From: Cytophagales bacterium
Lineage (GTDB): Bacteria > Bacteroidota > Bacteroidia > Cytophagales > Spirosomataceae
Assembly: GCA_013298025.1 (NCBI GenBank)
Contig: JAAFJE010000011.1
Location: 124,001 to 188,000, forward strand
Direction of reading: 5' to 3'
DNA: 64,000 bases
Shown here in pieces: positions 19,069 to 29,393 of this stretch; the stretch's first letter is position 1; the number at the start of each line of letters is the position of its first letter. Made by a program: the position numbers and the translations under genes. Under the pieces are notes generated by a model, which did no database searches, had not been told where the DNA came from, and saw nothing but the letters and a program-made list of their open reading frames with translations.

Positions 19069-19143
19069 ATTGTTTCTAAAGCTTTTGAGTTATGTTAGGA
19101 TAGTCGAGCCATGTAATTTCGCAACTACTGAGGCCACGCACTC

Positions 19144-19260
19144 TTATCCTTGTCTTTGTTTAAACTTTGGATTTTTTTTGTTAATAACGTAAAGTTTGCC
19201 ATTACGACGAATCACTTTACATTCTGCACTACGCTTTTTGATAGACGCTTTAACTTTCAT
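19144..19260 (-). CDS. rpmJ: 50S ribosomal protein L36
   Basis: A 38-codon frame from the ATG at 19258-19260 to the TAA at 19144-19146, starting [19 protein letters not shown] and ending NPKFKQRQG. It has the L36 pattern but only one Cys, so it is the zinc-free (C-minus) form. It lies between infA and rpsM, its normal place. Confidence 0.95.
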   Translation of the reverse strand: MKVKASIKKRSAECKVIRRNGKLYVINKKNPKFKQRQG

Positions 19261-19353
19261 TGTTGTATTGTCTTAAAAGTTGTCAATTAGATTACGACAG
19301 GGCTTCTGCAATAGCTTTTCCAAACTGACGACTGCTAATTGCCAACTGTCATG

Positions 19354-19572
19354 TTATTTGTAACGATACACGATTCTTGCTTTTGTCAAATCATAAGGTG
19401 ACATTTCGAGTTTCACCTTATCTCCTGGTAAGATTTTGATATAGTTCATTCTCATTTTACCAGAAATATGGGCAATCACTTGGTGGGTATTTTCAAGCTC
19501 AACTCTAAACATAGCGTTTGAGAGTGCTTCTACAATAGTACCATCAACTTCAATAGATGATTGTTTTGCCAT
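19354..19572 (-). CDS. infA: translation initiation factor IF-1
   Basis: 72 residues, one S1/OB fold. Signature: [20 protein letters not shown] and [23 protein letters not shown]. It binds the 30S A site during initiation. It lies 52 bp after map. Confidence 0.98.
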   Translation of the reverse strand: MAKQSSIEVDGTIVEALSNAMFRVELENTHQVIAHISGKMRMNYIKILPGDKVKLEMSPYDLTKARIVYRYK

Positions 19573-19624
19573 AAATGTATTTTATTGGTTTGGTATTAAG
19601 TTTTGCTGATTACAACGCCAAGCT

Positions 19625-20431
19625 TTAGATAGTAGCCAGATAGGCAGATTCTTTTTCAACAGCTTCGATGTATTCAAAGGTTGTAAGAATATCGGCTTTA
19701 TCTTTACAAACAGCAACGGTATGTTCAAAATGAGCTGAAGGCTTACGGTCTTGCGTCCGGATTGTCCAATAATCACTTTCTTGGTGAATTGCTTTCTTAC
19801 CCAAGTTAATCATAGGTTCAATGGCAATGACCATTCCTTCTTTCAGTTTTGCACCATCTCCTCTCCTGCCATAATTAGGAACTTCGGGGCCTTCGTGCAA
19901 TGATTTTCCTACACCATGGCCAACCAATTCTCTAACGACTGTGTATCCTGCTTTTTCACAATAAGATTGTACCGCAAACCCAATATCACCAATACGTTTA
20001 CCAGCTACAGCGTGGGCTAAACCCAGATACAGCGATTCTTTGGTTGTGCGTAAAAGCGACAAAGTGGCTTCTGCTACATTTCCAACGGCATAAGTATAGG
20101 CACTGTCGGCATGAAAACCGTTTTTATAAACGCCACAATCAATTGAAATTATATCTCCGTCTTTTAATTCGTAGTTGTTGGGAATACCATGTACAACCAC
20201 ATCATTTACAGAAATACAAAGCGAAGCAGGGTAACGATGACCACCAACATTGTAGTTTAAAAAAGACGGGATTGCTCCGTTATCTTTGATAAACTGGTAT
20301 GCTATTTCATCTAGTGCTTTGGTCGTTATTCCTGGCTTAATCACCTTTGCCACTTCGGCGTGAGTTTTGCCAAGAATAACCCCATTGGCACGGATAACTT
20401 CTATTTCAGAAGATGTTTTTAAATAAATCAT
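19625..20431 (-). CDS. map: methionine aminopeptidase, type I
   Basis: 268 residues. It removes the N-terminal Met from nascent proteins. Metal ligands are visible in DIISIDCGVY and FHADSAYT (two Asp), VGHGVG (His), EGMVIAIEP (Glu) and AHFEHTVAV (Glu). There is no N-terminal zinc or SH3 extension. It follows secY by 10 bp. Confidence 0.97.
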   Translation of the reverse strand: MIYLKTSSEIEVIRANGVILGKTHAEVAKVIKPGITTKALDEIAYQFIKDNGAIPSFLNYNVGGHRYPASLCISVNDVVVHGIPNNYELKDGDIISIDCGVYKNGFHADSAYTYAVGNVAEATLSLLRTTKESLYLGLAHAVAGKRIGDIGFAVQSYCEKAGYTVVRELVGHGVGKSLHEGPEVPNYGRRGDGAKLKEGMVIAIEPMINLGKKAIHQESDYWTIRTQDRKPSAHFEHTVAVCKDKADILTTFEYIEAVEKESAYLATI

Positions 20432-20441
20432 CTATTATATC

Positions 20442-21761
20442 TTACTGAGCGATTGCCTCTGTTCTACCTTTCACTCTTCCCGATTGCATCAAGCCTTCGT
20501 ATTTTCTCATCAAGAGATAACTTTCTATTTGTTGCAAGGTATCTAATACAACCCCTACCAAGATAAGCAAAGAAGTACCTCCAAAGAAAGAAGCAAATCC
20601 ACGGCTAATCCCCACTACATTGGCAATGGCAGGTAGAATAGCAATCACTGCAAGCATAATCGCACCTGGCAAGGTGATTCTATCCAAAATATCAGCGATA
20701 AAGTTTGAAGTAGCTTCACCGGGCTTTACACCTGGCACAAAACCACCGCCACGCTTCATATCATCTGAAATTTGTGTAGGGTTGATTGAAATAGCAGTAT
20801 AAAAGAACGTAAATACGATAATCAAGAATGCAAATAAAAGGTTGTACTGCCAAGTAGTAAAATCACCAAAAGCTTGTGCTACTGACTGAGCAAACTCACT
20901 TTTATCTGAGAAAGACTGTGCAAGTAAACCCGGCACAAACATCAATGCCTGAGCAAAGATGATAGGCATTACACCAGCCGCATTCAATTTAAGGGGAATG
21001 TATTGGCGTTCACCGCTCAAAGAAACACGGTTTCCTACAATTTGTTTTGCATATTGTACTGGAATACGACGTACCGCTTGCGTTACCATTACAGCACCCA
21101 TTACTACGAAGAATAAAACAATTACTTCGATAACAAACACGAATGCTCCAGACATACCTCTTTTTTCAGCCTCGCCAAGTAAAGCCACTGGAAAACGAGA
21201 TACAATACCAATCATAATTAGCATTGAGATACCATTGCCAATACCTTTATCGGTAATCTTTTCGCCCAACCACATACAAAACATGGTACCAGCTACCAAG
21301 ATAAGAACCGAATACAAACGAAATGCCCACGGAGAAACGATGATAGCTTCGGCAGGAATAGTTACTTGTAAATAAGTAAATGCCTGAGCAGCCGTTACGA
21401 AAATAGTCAAAACACGCGTGATTTGATTCAATTTTTTACGACCAGACTCCCCATCTTTCTGCATTTTTTGAAAATATGGCAATGCAATTGTCAATAACTG
21501 TATTGCAATAGAAGCAGAGATGTACGGCATGATGCCCAAGGCAAAAATAGAAGAGTTATTGAATGCTCCACCAGAGAACATATTCAACAAGCCCAACAAG
21601 CCTTCGTCACCCTTCTGCGCTAATTTCGTAGCATCAACCCCCGGTAAAACAACGTAAGATCCAAGGCGAAAAAAGGTGATAAACAACAGGGTATTAAGAA
21701 TACGTGTTCTTAATTCCTCTATTGAGTAAATGTTTTTGATAGTGTTAATAAACTTATTCAT
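20442..21761 (-). CDS. secY: preprotein translocase subunit SecY
   Basis: 439 residues with ten hydrophobic segments. It forms the channel of the Sec translocon. The plug/signature GIMPYISASIAIQLL (about residues 76-90) and the cytoplasmic loop FFYTAISINPTQISDDMK are typical. It sits between rplO and map in the spc part of the cluster. Confidence 0.98.
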   Translation of the reverse strand: MNKFINTIKNIYSIEELRTRILNTLLFITFFRLGSYVVLPGVDATKLAQKGDEGLLGLLNMFSGGAFNNSSIFALGIMPYISASIAIQLLTIALPYFQKMQKDGESGRKKLNQITRVLTIFVTAAQAFTYLQVTIPAEAIIVSPWAFRLYSVLILVAGTMFCMWLGEKITDKGIGNGISMLIMIGIVSRFPVALLGEAEKRGMSGAFVFVIEVIVLFFVVMGAVMVTQAVRRIPVQYAKQIVGNRVSLSGERQYIPLKLNAAGVMPIIFAQALMFVPGLLAQSFSDKSEFAQSVAQAFGDFTTWQYNLLFAFLIIVFTFFYTAISINPTQISDDMKRGGGFVPGVKPGEATSNFIADILDRITLPGAIMLAVIAILPAIANVVGISRGFASFFGGTSLLILVGVVLDTLQQIESYLLMRKYEGLMQSGRVKGRTEAIAQ

Positions 21762-21893
21762 GCTATCTGTTTAAGTAAGCGTTATTATTGTAACTCGAAA
21801 GTTGTCAAACTTTTTTGGCAATTACAAATCTGAAACCAGATTATTACACGATTACTTAATAATTTCTGTTGTCTATCTATTTTCTAACACAAA

Positions 21894-22340
21894 TTAAGCA
21901 ACAATTGCTTTACCGCCAACCGCTTCAATAGCAGCCTTAGCCGCAGCAGAGAAGCCCTTCACCTGTACTTCTACAGCAGCTTTGATTTCGCCACGTGACA
22001 AGATTTTCACCAAGTCATTTTTAGAAACCAAACCATTGCTATATAATACTTCGTGCGTAATAACAGTAACGCCTGTTGCATCAATCAAGGCTTGTAAAGT
22101 ATCAAGGTTGATAGCTTTGTATTCAACACGGTTGATATTTTTGAAACCAAATTTAGGCACACGACGTTGGATTGGCATCTGACCACCTTCAAAACCACTC
22201 TTACGAGAGTAACCTGAACGAGACTGAGCACCTTTATGACCACGAGCAGAAGTACCACCTAAACCAGAACCAGCACCACGACCTACTCTTTTTCTTACTT
22301 TTGTTGAGCCTACAGCAGGCTTCAAAGACGATAAATTCAT
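21894..22340 (-). CDS. rplO: 50S ribosomal protein L15
   Basis: 148 residues. The Gly-rich basic start (KRVGRGAGSGLGGTSARGHKG) and the central GFEGGQMPIQRRVPKFGF are diagnostic. It lies 75 bp after rpmD and 132 bp before secY. Confidence 0.98.
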   Translation of the reverse strand: MNLSSLKPAVGSTKVRKRVGRGAGSGLGGTSARGHKGAQSRSGYSRKSGFEGGQMPIQRRVPKFGFKNINRVEYKAINLDTLQALIDATGVTVITHEVLYSNGLVSKNDLVKILSRGEIKAAVEVQVKGFSAAAKAAIEAVGGKAIVA

Positions 22341-22415
22341 GTGTATAATGTAATTTATTGGTTTGCTAAACGCTACTTCACCTTGAAGTAACTCGCTTTT
22401 CGTTATAAAACGAAA

Positions 22416-22595
22416 TTAGATGTTTTCGACTACAATCAAGTGTTGTACGGCACGAATCATACCTTCAATAGCAGGGTTCAATTCTTTCTCAACACTTTTG
22501 TTCAATTTACCTAAACCAAGCGCTTGGATAGTACGCTTTTGAGCTTCAGGACGTTTGATTGTACTCTTAACTTGAGTAATTTTTACCTTTGACAT
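22416..22595 (-). CDS. rpmD: 50S ribosomal protein L30
   Basis: 59 codons from the ATG at 22593-22595 to the TAA at 22416-22418, starting MSKVKITQVKSTIKRP and containing TIQALGLGKLNKSVE, the L30 signature. It is flanked by rpsE and rplO as in nearly all bacteria. Confidence 0.96.
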   Translation of the reverse strand: MSKVKITQVKSTIKRPEAQKRTIQALGLGKLNKSVEKELNPAIEGMIRAVQHLIVVENI

Positions 22596-22666
22596 GGTCT
22601 TATATTTTTAAATCTGCGTATTGAGCTTACTTGGCAGCAAGCCCAATACAAACAGTTCAAATAAAC

Positions 22667-23185
22667 TTATCCGTTGAATACTTTTGCTAAAGAAACACTT
22701 CTTTGGAAGGCCACAGTATGAGGGTTTCTCATTTTCACAAGGGCATCAATTGTAGCTTTTACCACGTTGTGAGGGTTTGAAGAGCCTTTCGACTTCGCCA
22801 ATACGTCATGAACACCCGCAGCTTCAAGCACGGCACGCATCGCACCACCCGCAATTACCCCTGTACCAGGAGCAGCAGGTTTAAGCAATACAAAGCCACC
22901 TGAGAACTTACCGATTTGTTCGTGAGGTACAGAAGCTTTCAACAAAGCTACTTGGAACAAGTTCTTTTTAGCATCTTCGATACCTTTAGAGATAGCGTCT
23001 GTAACTTCGTTTGCTTTACCCAAACCAAATCCTACTACGCCTTTGCCATCACCAACAACCACGATTGCAGAGAAGCTGAAACGACGTCCACCTTTTACTA
23101 CTTTCGCTACACGGTTAATAGCAACAACTCTTTCTTTTAATTCGCCTTCGTTAACCTTGATAGGTTTTGATATTAATTGCGACAT
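22667..23185 (-). CDS. rpsE: 30S ribosomal protein S5
   Basis: 172 residues. The N-terminal double-stranded RNA-binding fold has [21 protein letters not shown]. The C-terminal part has the conserved [19 protein letters not shown]. It acts in decoding fidelity in the 30S body. Confidence 0.98.
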   Translation of the reverse strand: MSQLISKPIKVNEGELKERVVAINRVAKVVKGGRRFSFSAIVVVGDGKGVVGFGLGKANEVTDAISKGIEDAKKNLFQVALLKASVPHEQIGKFSGGFVLLKPAAPGTGVIAGGAMRAVLEAAGVHDVLAKSKGSSNPHNVVKATIDALVKMRNPHTVAFQRSVSLAKVFNG

Positions 23186-23296
23186 TTTTTTCTAATTTGG
23201 AAATTGTTGAATTTGAAAATTTGAAATCTGTGCTTTAACATCAAAAACTTTCATTTCAGAGCGGCGAGCCGCGTAGCACAAATTCAAATTGACTAA

Positions 23297-23644
23297 TTAA
23301 AATTTAAGACCTCCTTCTCTTGCACCGTCTGCCACCGCCTTCACACGTCCGTGATACAAGTAACCGTTACGGTCAAAAACAACTGATGATATACCGGCTG
23401 CCAAAGCTTTCTCTGCGATTTTTGCACCTACTGCTTTAGCGTTTTCAACGTTACCATTCTTCAAACCTAATTCTTTAGATGAAGCGGCTGCCAATGTATG
23501 TCCTTGCACGTCGTCGATTAATTGAGCATAAATGCTTGTATTTGAACGGAACACAGACAATCTTGGCTTTACATCTGTACCAGAAATTTTCTTTCTGATA
23601 GACAATTTTAGACGTAATCTTCTTAATTCTTTTTGCGAAGCCAT
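23297..23644 (-). CDS. rplR: 50S ribosomal protein L18
   Basis: 115 residues. [18 protein letters not shown] and the C-terminal [19 protein letters not shown] identify L18, which binds 5S rRNA. It lies 45 bp after rplF and 111 bp before rpsE. Confidence 0.98.
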   Translation of the reverse strand: MASQKELRRLRLKLSIRKKISGTDVKPRLSVFRSNTSIYAQLIDDVQGHTLAAASSKELGLKNGNVENAKAVGAKIAEKALAAGISSVVFDRNGYLYHGRVKAVADGAREGGLKF

Positions 23645-23689
23645 TGATATATAAGTTTTGTGGATTACCGACCCACGATTAATTTAATG

Positions 23690-24244
23690 CTATTTCTTAC
23701 CACCAGTTTTACCAGCTTTTCTACGGATAGATTCACCAGTGAAACGAATACCTTTACCTTTGTAAGGCTCAACTTTACGAAGAGAACGAATTTTGGCACA
23801 TACTTGGCCGAGCAATTCTTTATCAATTCCTTCTAATACCACTTTAGGGTTTTGTCCTTTTTCCATGGCTGTAGTAACTTTCAATTCAGCCGGAATTTGC
23901 AAGAACACAGCGTGCGAATAACCCAACGCTAATTCAAGGATATTTCCTTGGTTTGAAGCTTTATAACCCACCCCTACGATTTCCATTTCTTTTTTAAAGC
24001 CATCGCTTACACCCACAACCATGTTGTTGATAAGCGCACGGTATAAGCCGTGCAACGCTTTGTGGCGTTTTTGTTCAGTAGGACGCTTTACACGTAGCTC
24101 GTTGTTTTCGATTTCTACGGTAATGTCTGGATCAATAAAGCGAGAAAGTGTGCCTTTTGCACCTTTTACCGTTACTGTGCTTTTTTCAACAGTTACAGTA
24201 ACACCCGCTGGCAAAGTAATAGCTTTATTACCTATTCTTGACAT
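23690..24244 (-). CDS. rplF: 50S ribosomal protein L6
   Basis: 184 residues with two L6 repeats. It starts MSRIGNKAITLPAGVTV and ends near EPYKGKGIRFTGESIRRK, the L6 signature. It lies near the sarcin-ricin loop. Confidence 0.98.
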   Translation of the reverse strand: MSRIGNKAITLPAGVTVTVEKSTVTVKGAKGTLSRFIDPDITVEIENNELRVKRPTEQKRHKALHGLYRALINNMVVGVSDGFKKEMEIVGVGYKASNQGNILELALGYSHAVFLQIPAELKVTTAMEKGQNPKVVLEGIDKELLGQVCAKIRSLRKVEPYKGKGIRFTGESIRRKAGKTGGKK

Positions 24245-24350
24245 GACTTTGTTGTTTGTGCTTAAATGGAGGGAAAGCCCTCTTTCAGCATTTGTTTGAA
24301 AATAAGTTAGGGAACAAACCTACAATAGACTTATTCCCTTAAAATAAAGA

Positions 24351-24746
24351 TTAATATACGTAGCAAAGAACTTCGCCGCCTACGTTAAGCACACGGGCTT
24401 CTTTGTCTGTAATCACACCTTTTGAAGTTGAAAGGATAGCTACGCCCAAACCGTTCAATACACGTGGCAATTCGGTTGCACCTTTGTATTTACGTAAGCC
24501 TGGTTTAGAAATTCTTTCCAATTTCACGATAGCTGGCTGCTTAGTAACAGGGTTGTATTTCAAAGCAATTTTGATAGTACCTTGAACGGTTGTATCATCG
24601 AACTTATAGTTTTGAATATATCCCTTATCAAAAAGCACTTTAGTTATTTCCTTTTTGATGTTTGAAGCAGGAATTTCAACGATTCTGTGACGTGCCTTGA
24701 TGGCATTTCTCAATCGTGTTAGGTAGTCTGCTATTGGATCTGTCAT
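24351..24746 (-). CDS. rpsH: 30S ribosomal protein S8
   Basis: 131 residues from the ATG at 24746 ([20 protein letters not shown]), the standard S8 start; a frame open to 24791 adds 15 unrelated residues. The C-terminal [13 protein letters not shown] motif contacts 16S rRNA helix 21. In other bacteria S8 also represses this operon. Confidence 0.97.
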   Translation of the reverse strand: MTDPIADYLTRLRNAIKARHRIVEIPASNIKKEITKVLFDKGYIQNYKFDDTTVQGTIKIALKYNPVTKQPAIVKLERISKPGLRKYKGATELPRVLNGLGVAILSTSKGVITDKEARVLNVGGEVLCYVY

Positions 24747-24871
24747 TGTTTTCGATATTTGAAACGAACCTTTTTCTGAAAAGGCTCGCAAAATTACGGA
24801 ATTGAATTTAAAAAAACAACCCTAAGTGGCTGATTTTAATAAAGATTACGATATTATTTTATCGTAGTCGA

Positions 24872-25141
24872 TTACCAACTTGATTTAGTAACACCAGGAA
24901 TCAAGCCCGCAGAAGCCATTTCACGGAAAGTTACACGGTTGATACCAAACTTACGCATATAACCTCTAGGACGGCCCGTAAGCTTACAACGGTTGTGCAA
25001 ACGTACAGGAGATGCGTTTTTAGGAAGTTTATCTAACGCAGCGTAATCTCCAGCAGCTTTCAAAGCCGCACGTTTAGCAGCGTATTTAGCAACAGTTGCT
25101 TGTTTTTTTCTTTCTCTTGCTTTAACTGATTCTTTTGCCAT
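24872..25141 (-). CDS. rpsN: 30S ribosomal protein S14 (zinc-free form)
   Basis: 89 residues, ending [19 protein letters not shown] and [10 protein letters not shown]. The length and the single Cys show the long, zinc-independent S14 class. It lies between rplE and rpsH. Confidence 0.97.
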   Translation of the reverse strand: MAKESVKARERKKQATVAKYAAKRAALKAAGDYAALDKLPKNASPVRLHNRCKLTGRPRGYMRKFGINRVTFREMASAGLIPGVTKSSW

Positions 25142-25240
25142 GTTGGTTGAATCTTTTTATCAGTTGTCTGTTATCTGTTATTCGTTATCCGTACATTATG
25201 TATCTAGCGACGATACCGAATAACGGATAACATATATTAA

Positions 25241-25798
25241 TTACTTCTTCGAATTAGCGAAAGGCATACCCATTTGTTGTAACAAAGCGTGTGCTTCGGC
25301 ATCGGTAGTAGCAGTAGTTACGAAAGTAATATCCATACCAGAGATTTTTGTTACTTTATCAATTGAAATCTCAGGGAAGATAATTTGTTCTTTCACACCT
25401 AAAGTATAGTTTCCACGACCATCGAATCCTTTATCAGAAATACCTTTGAAGTCACGTACACGAGGAAGTGCCACGGTAGTCAAACGGTCAAGGAATTCAT
25501 ACATTTTATCTCCTCTCAAAGTTACTTTCACACCGATAGGCATATTTTCACGTAACTTAAAGTTTGAGATAGCTTTTTTAGACATTGTAGCCACAGCTTT
25601 TTGACCAGCGATGATAGTAAGCTCATCAACGCCTGTATCAATCAATTTTTTGTCGGCTACAGCAGCACCAATACCTTTGTTGATTACGATTTTAGTAATC
25701 TTTGGTACTTGCATGATTGACTTGTATTGAAATTTTTCCTTCAAAGCAGGAACAACTTCATTTACGTATTTGTCTTTTAATCTTGTTGTAGTTGCCAT
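25241..25798 (-). CDS. rplE: 50S ribosomal protein L5
   Basis: 185 residues. [21 protein letters not shown] near the N-terminus and the FPEISIDKV region are typical. It binds 5S rRNA and P-site tRNA in the central protuberance. Confidence 0.98.
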   Translation of the reverse strand: MATTTRLKDKYVNEVVPALKEKFQYKSIMQVPKITKIVINKGIGAAVADKKLIDTGVDELTIIAGQKAVATMSKKAISNFKLRENMPIGVKVTLRGDKMYEFLDRLTTVALPRVRDFKGISDKGFDGRGNYTLGVKEQIIFPEISIDKVTKISGMDITFVTTATTDAEAHALLQQMGMPFANSKK

Positions 25799-25869
25799 TG
25801 TTATGAAACTTTATGTGGATTTCCGACCCACTTTTCACGCCCAAGCGAGCTTGGTCGCTTCATTAGAAA

Positions 25870-26202
25870 TTAGATAAAATTACCAGTTGCTTTAGAATAT
25901 CTTTGCAACTTGCCTTGCTCGTTCAATTTACGGCCAGTGCGTACAGGTTTGCCATTTTCAACCACAGCGAGGTTAGAAATATGGATAGTACCTTCTGTTT
26001 TAACGATACCTCCTTGAGGGTTTGCAGCACTAGGTTTTACGTGTTTCGTAATAAAGTTTACTCCTTCAACGATAGCACGTTGTTTTTCAACTAATACTTT
26101 TTGAATCACGCCTGTTTGACCTTTAGCGTTACCAGCGATAACCATAACAGTATCACCAGTTTTTATGTGCAACTTTGGTTGCTTATTAAACTTTCTGTTC
26201 AT
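25870..26202 (-). CDS. rplX: 50S ribosomal protein L24
   Basis: 110 residues with a KOW motif (KTGDTVMVIAGNAKGQTG, residues 15-32). It is an early assembly protein of the 50S subunit. It lies 18 bp after rplN. Confidence 0.97.
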   Translation of the reverse strand: MNRKFNKQPKLHIKTGDTVMVIAGNAKGQTGVIQKVLVEKQRAIVEGVNFITKHVKPSAANPQGGIVKTEGTIHISNLAVVENGKPVRTGRKLNEQGKLQRYSKATGNFI

Positions 26203-26220
26203 GATGATTACGAATTATGA

Positions 26221-26589
26221 TTAAAGAACTTCTGGAGCTAATGAAACAATTTTCATAAAACCGGCTTCACGCAATTCACGTGCAACTGGACCGAAAATAC
26301 GAGTACCACGAGGCTCGTCATTGTTGTTTAGAAGAACGGCGGCATTGTCTTCAAAGCGGATATAAGACCCATCTTTGCGACGAATTTCCTTTTTAGTTCT
26401 TACTACTACGGCTTTAGAAACCGTACCTTTTTTCATATTTGAAGACGATAAAGCAGACTTCACAGTCACTACGATTTTGTCCCCAATTGAAGCATATCTT
26501 TTTCCTGTACCACCCAGCACACGAATAACCAGTACTTCTTTAGCACCTGAGTTATCAGCAACGCTGAGTCTTGATTCTTGCTGTACCAT
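26221..26589 (-). CDS. rplN: 50S ribosomal protein L14
   Basis: 122 residues from the ATG at 26589 ([19 protein letters not shown]), the normal start. A frame open to 26718 adds 43 hydrophobic or spacer-encoded residues and is rejected. The ends [20 protein letters not shown] are diagnostic. Confidence 0.97.
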   Translation of the reverse strand: MVQQESRLSVADNSGAKEVLVIRVLGGTGKRYASIGDKIVVTVKSALSSSNMKKGTVSKAVVVRTKKEIRRKDGSYIRFEDNAAVLLNNNDEPRGTRIFGPVARELREAGFMKIVSLAPEVL

Positions 26590-26692
26590 TGTTTGCTTGG
26601 TATATTTAAGATTGCGAAAAATTAAATCATTGATTGTTGAGCACCATAGAAAATACAGATGCAAAACGTTTGGATGAAAATGGAGTAGTGAA

Positions 26693-26947
26693 TTATTTCG
26701 CTTTCTCAATAATTTCAACTAATCTCCAACGCTTGTTCTTTGACAAAGGACGGGTTTCCATTACCTTCACGGTGTCGCCGATACCACAATCGTTGTTCTC
26801 ATCGTGTGCCATCAATTTAGAAGTTTTTTGCATAAACTTTCCATAAAGAGGGTGTTTCACTTTTCTTTCTACGGCGACGGTGATAGATTTATCCATCTTG
26901 TTACTCACCACACGCCCAATCCTTACTTTTCTTAGATTTCTTTCCAT
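26693..26947 (-). CDS. rpsQ: 30S ribosomal protein S17
   Basis: 84 residues, an OB fold. [19 protein letters not shown] and [20 protein letters not shown] identify S17. It lies between rpmC and rplN. Confidence 0.98.
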   Translation of the reverse strand: MERNLRKVRIGRVVSNKMDKSITVAVERKVKHPLYGKFMQKTSKLMAHDENNDCGIGDTVKVMETRPLSKNKRWRLVEIIEKAK

Positions 26948-27038
26948 CGTTGGATTTGGTTGTTTTGAATTGACTTCAAGCGGTATGTCGATGAAGTCTG
27001 TTTAGATTAAACATTACAATAGCTGTAATAGCTAATGA

Positions 27039-27227
27039 TTATTTGCTAGCAGCCGTGATAGCTGTTTCCAAGCGAGCGATAACTTTACGAGCTTCACGCA
27101 AACGCAAAGGGTTTTCGATTGGAGAGATAGCATGAGCAAACTTCAAACGTGCCAAAGCATCTTTTTCTGAAGCAAGAGCTGCTTTCAACTCTTCGAGGCT
27201 CAATTTTTTGATTTCAGCGTTCTTCAT
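27039..27227 (-). CDS. rpmC: 50S ribosomal protein L29
   Basis: 62 residues from the ATG at 27227 (MKNAEIKKLSLEELKAAL). A frame open to 27278 adds 17 residues and is not supported. It is a two-helix protein near the exit tunnel with the usual LRFAH...P..LRE..K.IARL-type pattern. Confidence 0.96.
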   Translation of the reverse strand: MKNAEIKKLSLEELKAALASEKDALARLKFAHAISPIENPLRLREARKVIARLETAITAASK

Positions 27228-27284
27228 TATTTTATCAGTCGTGGAGTCGTTAGAAGGTGTTGAAGCTTCCAACGACATGGAATA

Positions 27285-27704
27285 CTATTCTTGATAATCT
27301 CTACGAACTACGAATTTAGTACGAAGTGGCAATTTTTGAGCCGCCAAGCGAAGAGACTCTTGTGCCAATTCTAAAGGAACACCAGATGATTCGAATAAAA
27401 TTGTACCTGGCTTGATGTTGGCCACCCAATATTCGGGTGCACCTTTACCTTTACCCATACGTACCTCGGCAGGTTTTTTAGTGATTGGCTTATCAGGGAA
27501 GATACGAATCCAAACCTGACCTTCACGTTTCATAGCACGAGTTACTGAGATACGAGCTGCTTCGATTTGACGAGCAGTGATACGTCCTGGCTCCAGAGCT
27601 TTGATAGCGAATGTACCGAAGTCGATTTCATGACCACGGGTAGCCATTCCTTTCACTCTACCTTTCTGTTGCTTGCGGAACTTGGTTCTTCTTGGTTGTA
27701 ACAT
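27285..27704 (-). CDS. rplP: 50S ribosomal protein L16
   Basis: 139 residues. It starts [19 protein letters not shown] and has [17 protein letters not shown], the L16 signature near the A-site finger. It lies 74 bp after rpsC. Confidence 0.98.
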   Translation of the reverse strand: MLQPRRTKFRKQQKGRVKGMATRGHEIDFGTFAIKALEPGRITARQIEAARISVTRAMKREGQVWIRIFPDKPITKKPAEVRMGKGKGAPEYWVANIKPGTILFESSGVPLELAQESLRLAAQKLPLRTKFVVRRDYQE

Positions 27705-27778
27705 TGTCTTATTATGTCTTTAAGCCTTCCATCGGAAGTTGGGGTACAACTCACGATTTCAGGCTAAGATTCTAAAAA

Positions 27779-28627
27779 TTATCTCTTACCGCCTCCTCTG
27801 TTGTTAGGATTGCCTCCTTTATTGTTGTTGTTGTTGCGGTTGTTGTTGTTACGACGGTTATCGTTGCCACCACGACGGTTGTCACGGCCACCACGACGAC
27901 CACCATCTTCGTCACGACCACCACGTTGGTTATTACCACCACGAGCATCGCCACCACCAGCTTGTTGTGCTGCAACACCAGCATTTGGAGAAAGGTCACG
28001 TTTACCATAAACTTCGCCTTTGCAAATCCAAACTTTGATACCGATTTTACCGTAAACAGTCAATGCTTCTGATACAGCGTAGTCGATGTCGGCACGAAGT
28101 GTATGAAGAGGGATACGACCTTCTTTGTAGCCTTCAGAGCGAGCCATTTCGGCACCACCCAAACGACCCGACAATTTCAATTTGATACCTTGTGCACCAA
28201 CACGCATAGCCGAAGCGATAGCTTGTTTCATAGCACGACGGAATGAAATACGGGCTTCTAATTGTTGAGCGATAGTTTCGCCAACCAATTTAGCGTCAAT
28301 CTCAGGGCGTTTAATTTCAAAGATGTTGATTTGTACATCTTTGCCTGTGATTTTCTTTAATTCTTCTTTGATTTTATCAACTTCTTGTCCACCTTTACCG
28401 ATAACAACGCCAGGGCGTGCGGTATTGATAGTCAAGGTAATACGTTTCAAAGTACGCTCGATAATTACCTTAGAGATTGCACCCTTTGGAATACGAGCAG
28501 CAACGTATTTACGGATTTTTTCATCCTCAACTAACTTGTCGGCAAAGTTTTTACCGCCGTACCAGTTAGAATCCCAACCTCTGACGATACCAAGTCTAAG
28601 ACCAACGGGGTTTACTTTCTGTCCCAT
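27779..28627 (-). CDS. rpsC: 30S ribosomal protein S3 with Asn/Arg/Gly-rich tail
   Basis: 282 residues, against about 210-235 in most bacteria. The S3 core has the KH domain ([15 protein letters not shown], about residues 73-87) and the C-terminal GVKVWIYKGE-like [14 protein letters not shown]. From about residue 215 the protein becomes a ~65-residue tail of RGG and poly-Asn repeats ([10 protein letters not shown] type), then ends GGKR. In-frame sequence continues to a normal stop, so it is a real extension. Such RGG/Asn tails suggest extra RNA binding; this is inference. Confidence 0.96.
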   Translation of the reverse strand: MGQKVNPVGLRLGIVRGWDSNWYGGKNFADKLVEDEKIRKYVAARIPKGAISKVIIERTLKRITLTINTARPGVVIGKGGQEVDKIKEELKKITGKDVQINIFEIKRPEIDAKLVGETIAQQLEARISFRRAMKQAIASAMRVGAQGIKLKLSGRLGGAEMARSEGYKEGRIPLHTLRADIDYAVSEALTVYGKIGIKVWICKGEVYGKRDLSPNAGVAAQQAGGGDARGGNNQRGGRDEDGGRRGGRDNRRGGNDNRRNNNNRNNNNNKGGNPNNRGGGKR

Positions 28628-28654
28628 TTTGTGATATTTAGATGTTTTCTCTAA

Positions 28655-29023
28655 TTATTCTTCAATTGTTACTGATGGAGCACTTGCCGAAGCAACCACA
28701 ATTGTGATGTGGTTAGAACGCTTCAAGATTCTGTACCCACGACCTTGTGGAGCTGGACGCAAACGCTTCAATGAGCTACCGCCATCAACTGTAACGGTTT
28801 TAACGTACAAGTCAGCATCTTCTAACTTCACGTCTTCGTGCTTATTTTGCCAGTTGGCAACTGCTGAGAGCAATAATTTCTCAACGTATCTAGCACCAAC
28901 TTTAGGCTCGAATTTAAGGATACCTAAAGCTTTGCTTACTTTCTGACCTCTAATCATGTCAACCACGATTCTCATTTTCTGAGGAGAAGTCGGAACATTA
29001 TTTAATTTAGCTACTGCTTCCAT
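28655..29023 (-). CDS. rplV: 50S ribosomal protein L22
   Basis: 122 residues from the ATG at 29023 ([19 protein letters not shown]). The longer frame to 29089 adds 22 residues from a T-rich repeat-like spacer and is rejected. [20 protein letters not shown] is the L22 loop that lines the exit tunnel. Confidence 0.97.
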   Translation of the reverse strand: MEAVAKLNNVPTSPQKMRIVVDMIRGQKVSKALGILKFEPKVGARYVEKLLLSAVANWQNKHEDVKLEDADLYVKTVTVDGGSSLKRLRPAPQGRGYRILKRSNHITIVVASASAPSVTIEE

Positions 29024-29110
29024 TTTTATAATTTCGGATTTCGGATTTTGGGATTTTGGATTATCAGGATTGAAACTTGCAATCCGCAACCCTCATTCCA
29101 CTATCCCCTA

Positions 29111-29389
29111 TTACCTTTTGCCTTTATCTTTTTTAGCGATGTGACCACGGAAATTGCGTGTTGGAGCAAATTCACCAAGTTTATGACCAACCATGTTTTC
29201 TGTTACATACACTGGGATAAACTTGTTACCGTTATGCACTGCGAAAGTGTGTCCAACGAAATCAGGAGAAATCATTGAACGTCTTGACCAAGTTTTAATC
29301 ACTGACTTTTTGCCTGACTCGTTCATAGCAATTACTTTGTTGTCGAGGCGATAGTCAATATAAGGTCCTTTTTTTAATGAACGTGCCAT
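29111..29389 (-). CDS. rpsS: 30S ribosomal protein S19
   Basis: 92 residues, starting [18 protein letters not shown] and containing [20 protein letters not shown] and [11 protein letters not shown], all S19 hallmarks. It lies 4 bp after rplB, the tightest junction of the cluster. Confidence 0.98.
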   Translation of the reverse strand: MARSLKKGPYIDYRLDNKVIAMNESGKKSVIKTWSRRSMISPDFVGHTFAVHNGNKFIPVYVTENMVGHKLGEFAPTRNFRGHIAKKDKGKR

Positions 29390-29393
29390 CTAT

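Noticed and set aside
26590-26718. N-terminal 43-residue extension of L14
   Set aside because: Hydrophobic, spacer-like sequence; family start at 26589 fits exactly.
27772-28010. Open frames on both strands over the rpsC tail (Val/Thr-rich and Leu/Pro/Arg-rich)
   Set aside because: They mirror the RGG/Asn repeat of S3 in other frames; low complexity with no independent start signals.
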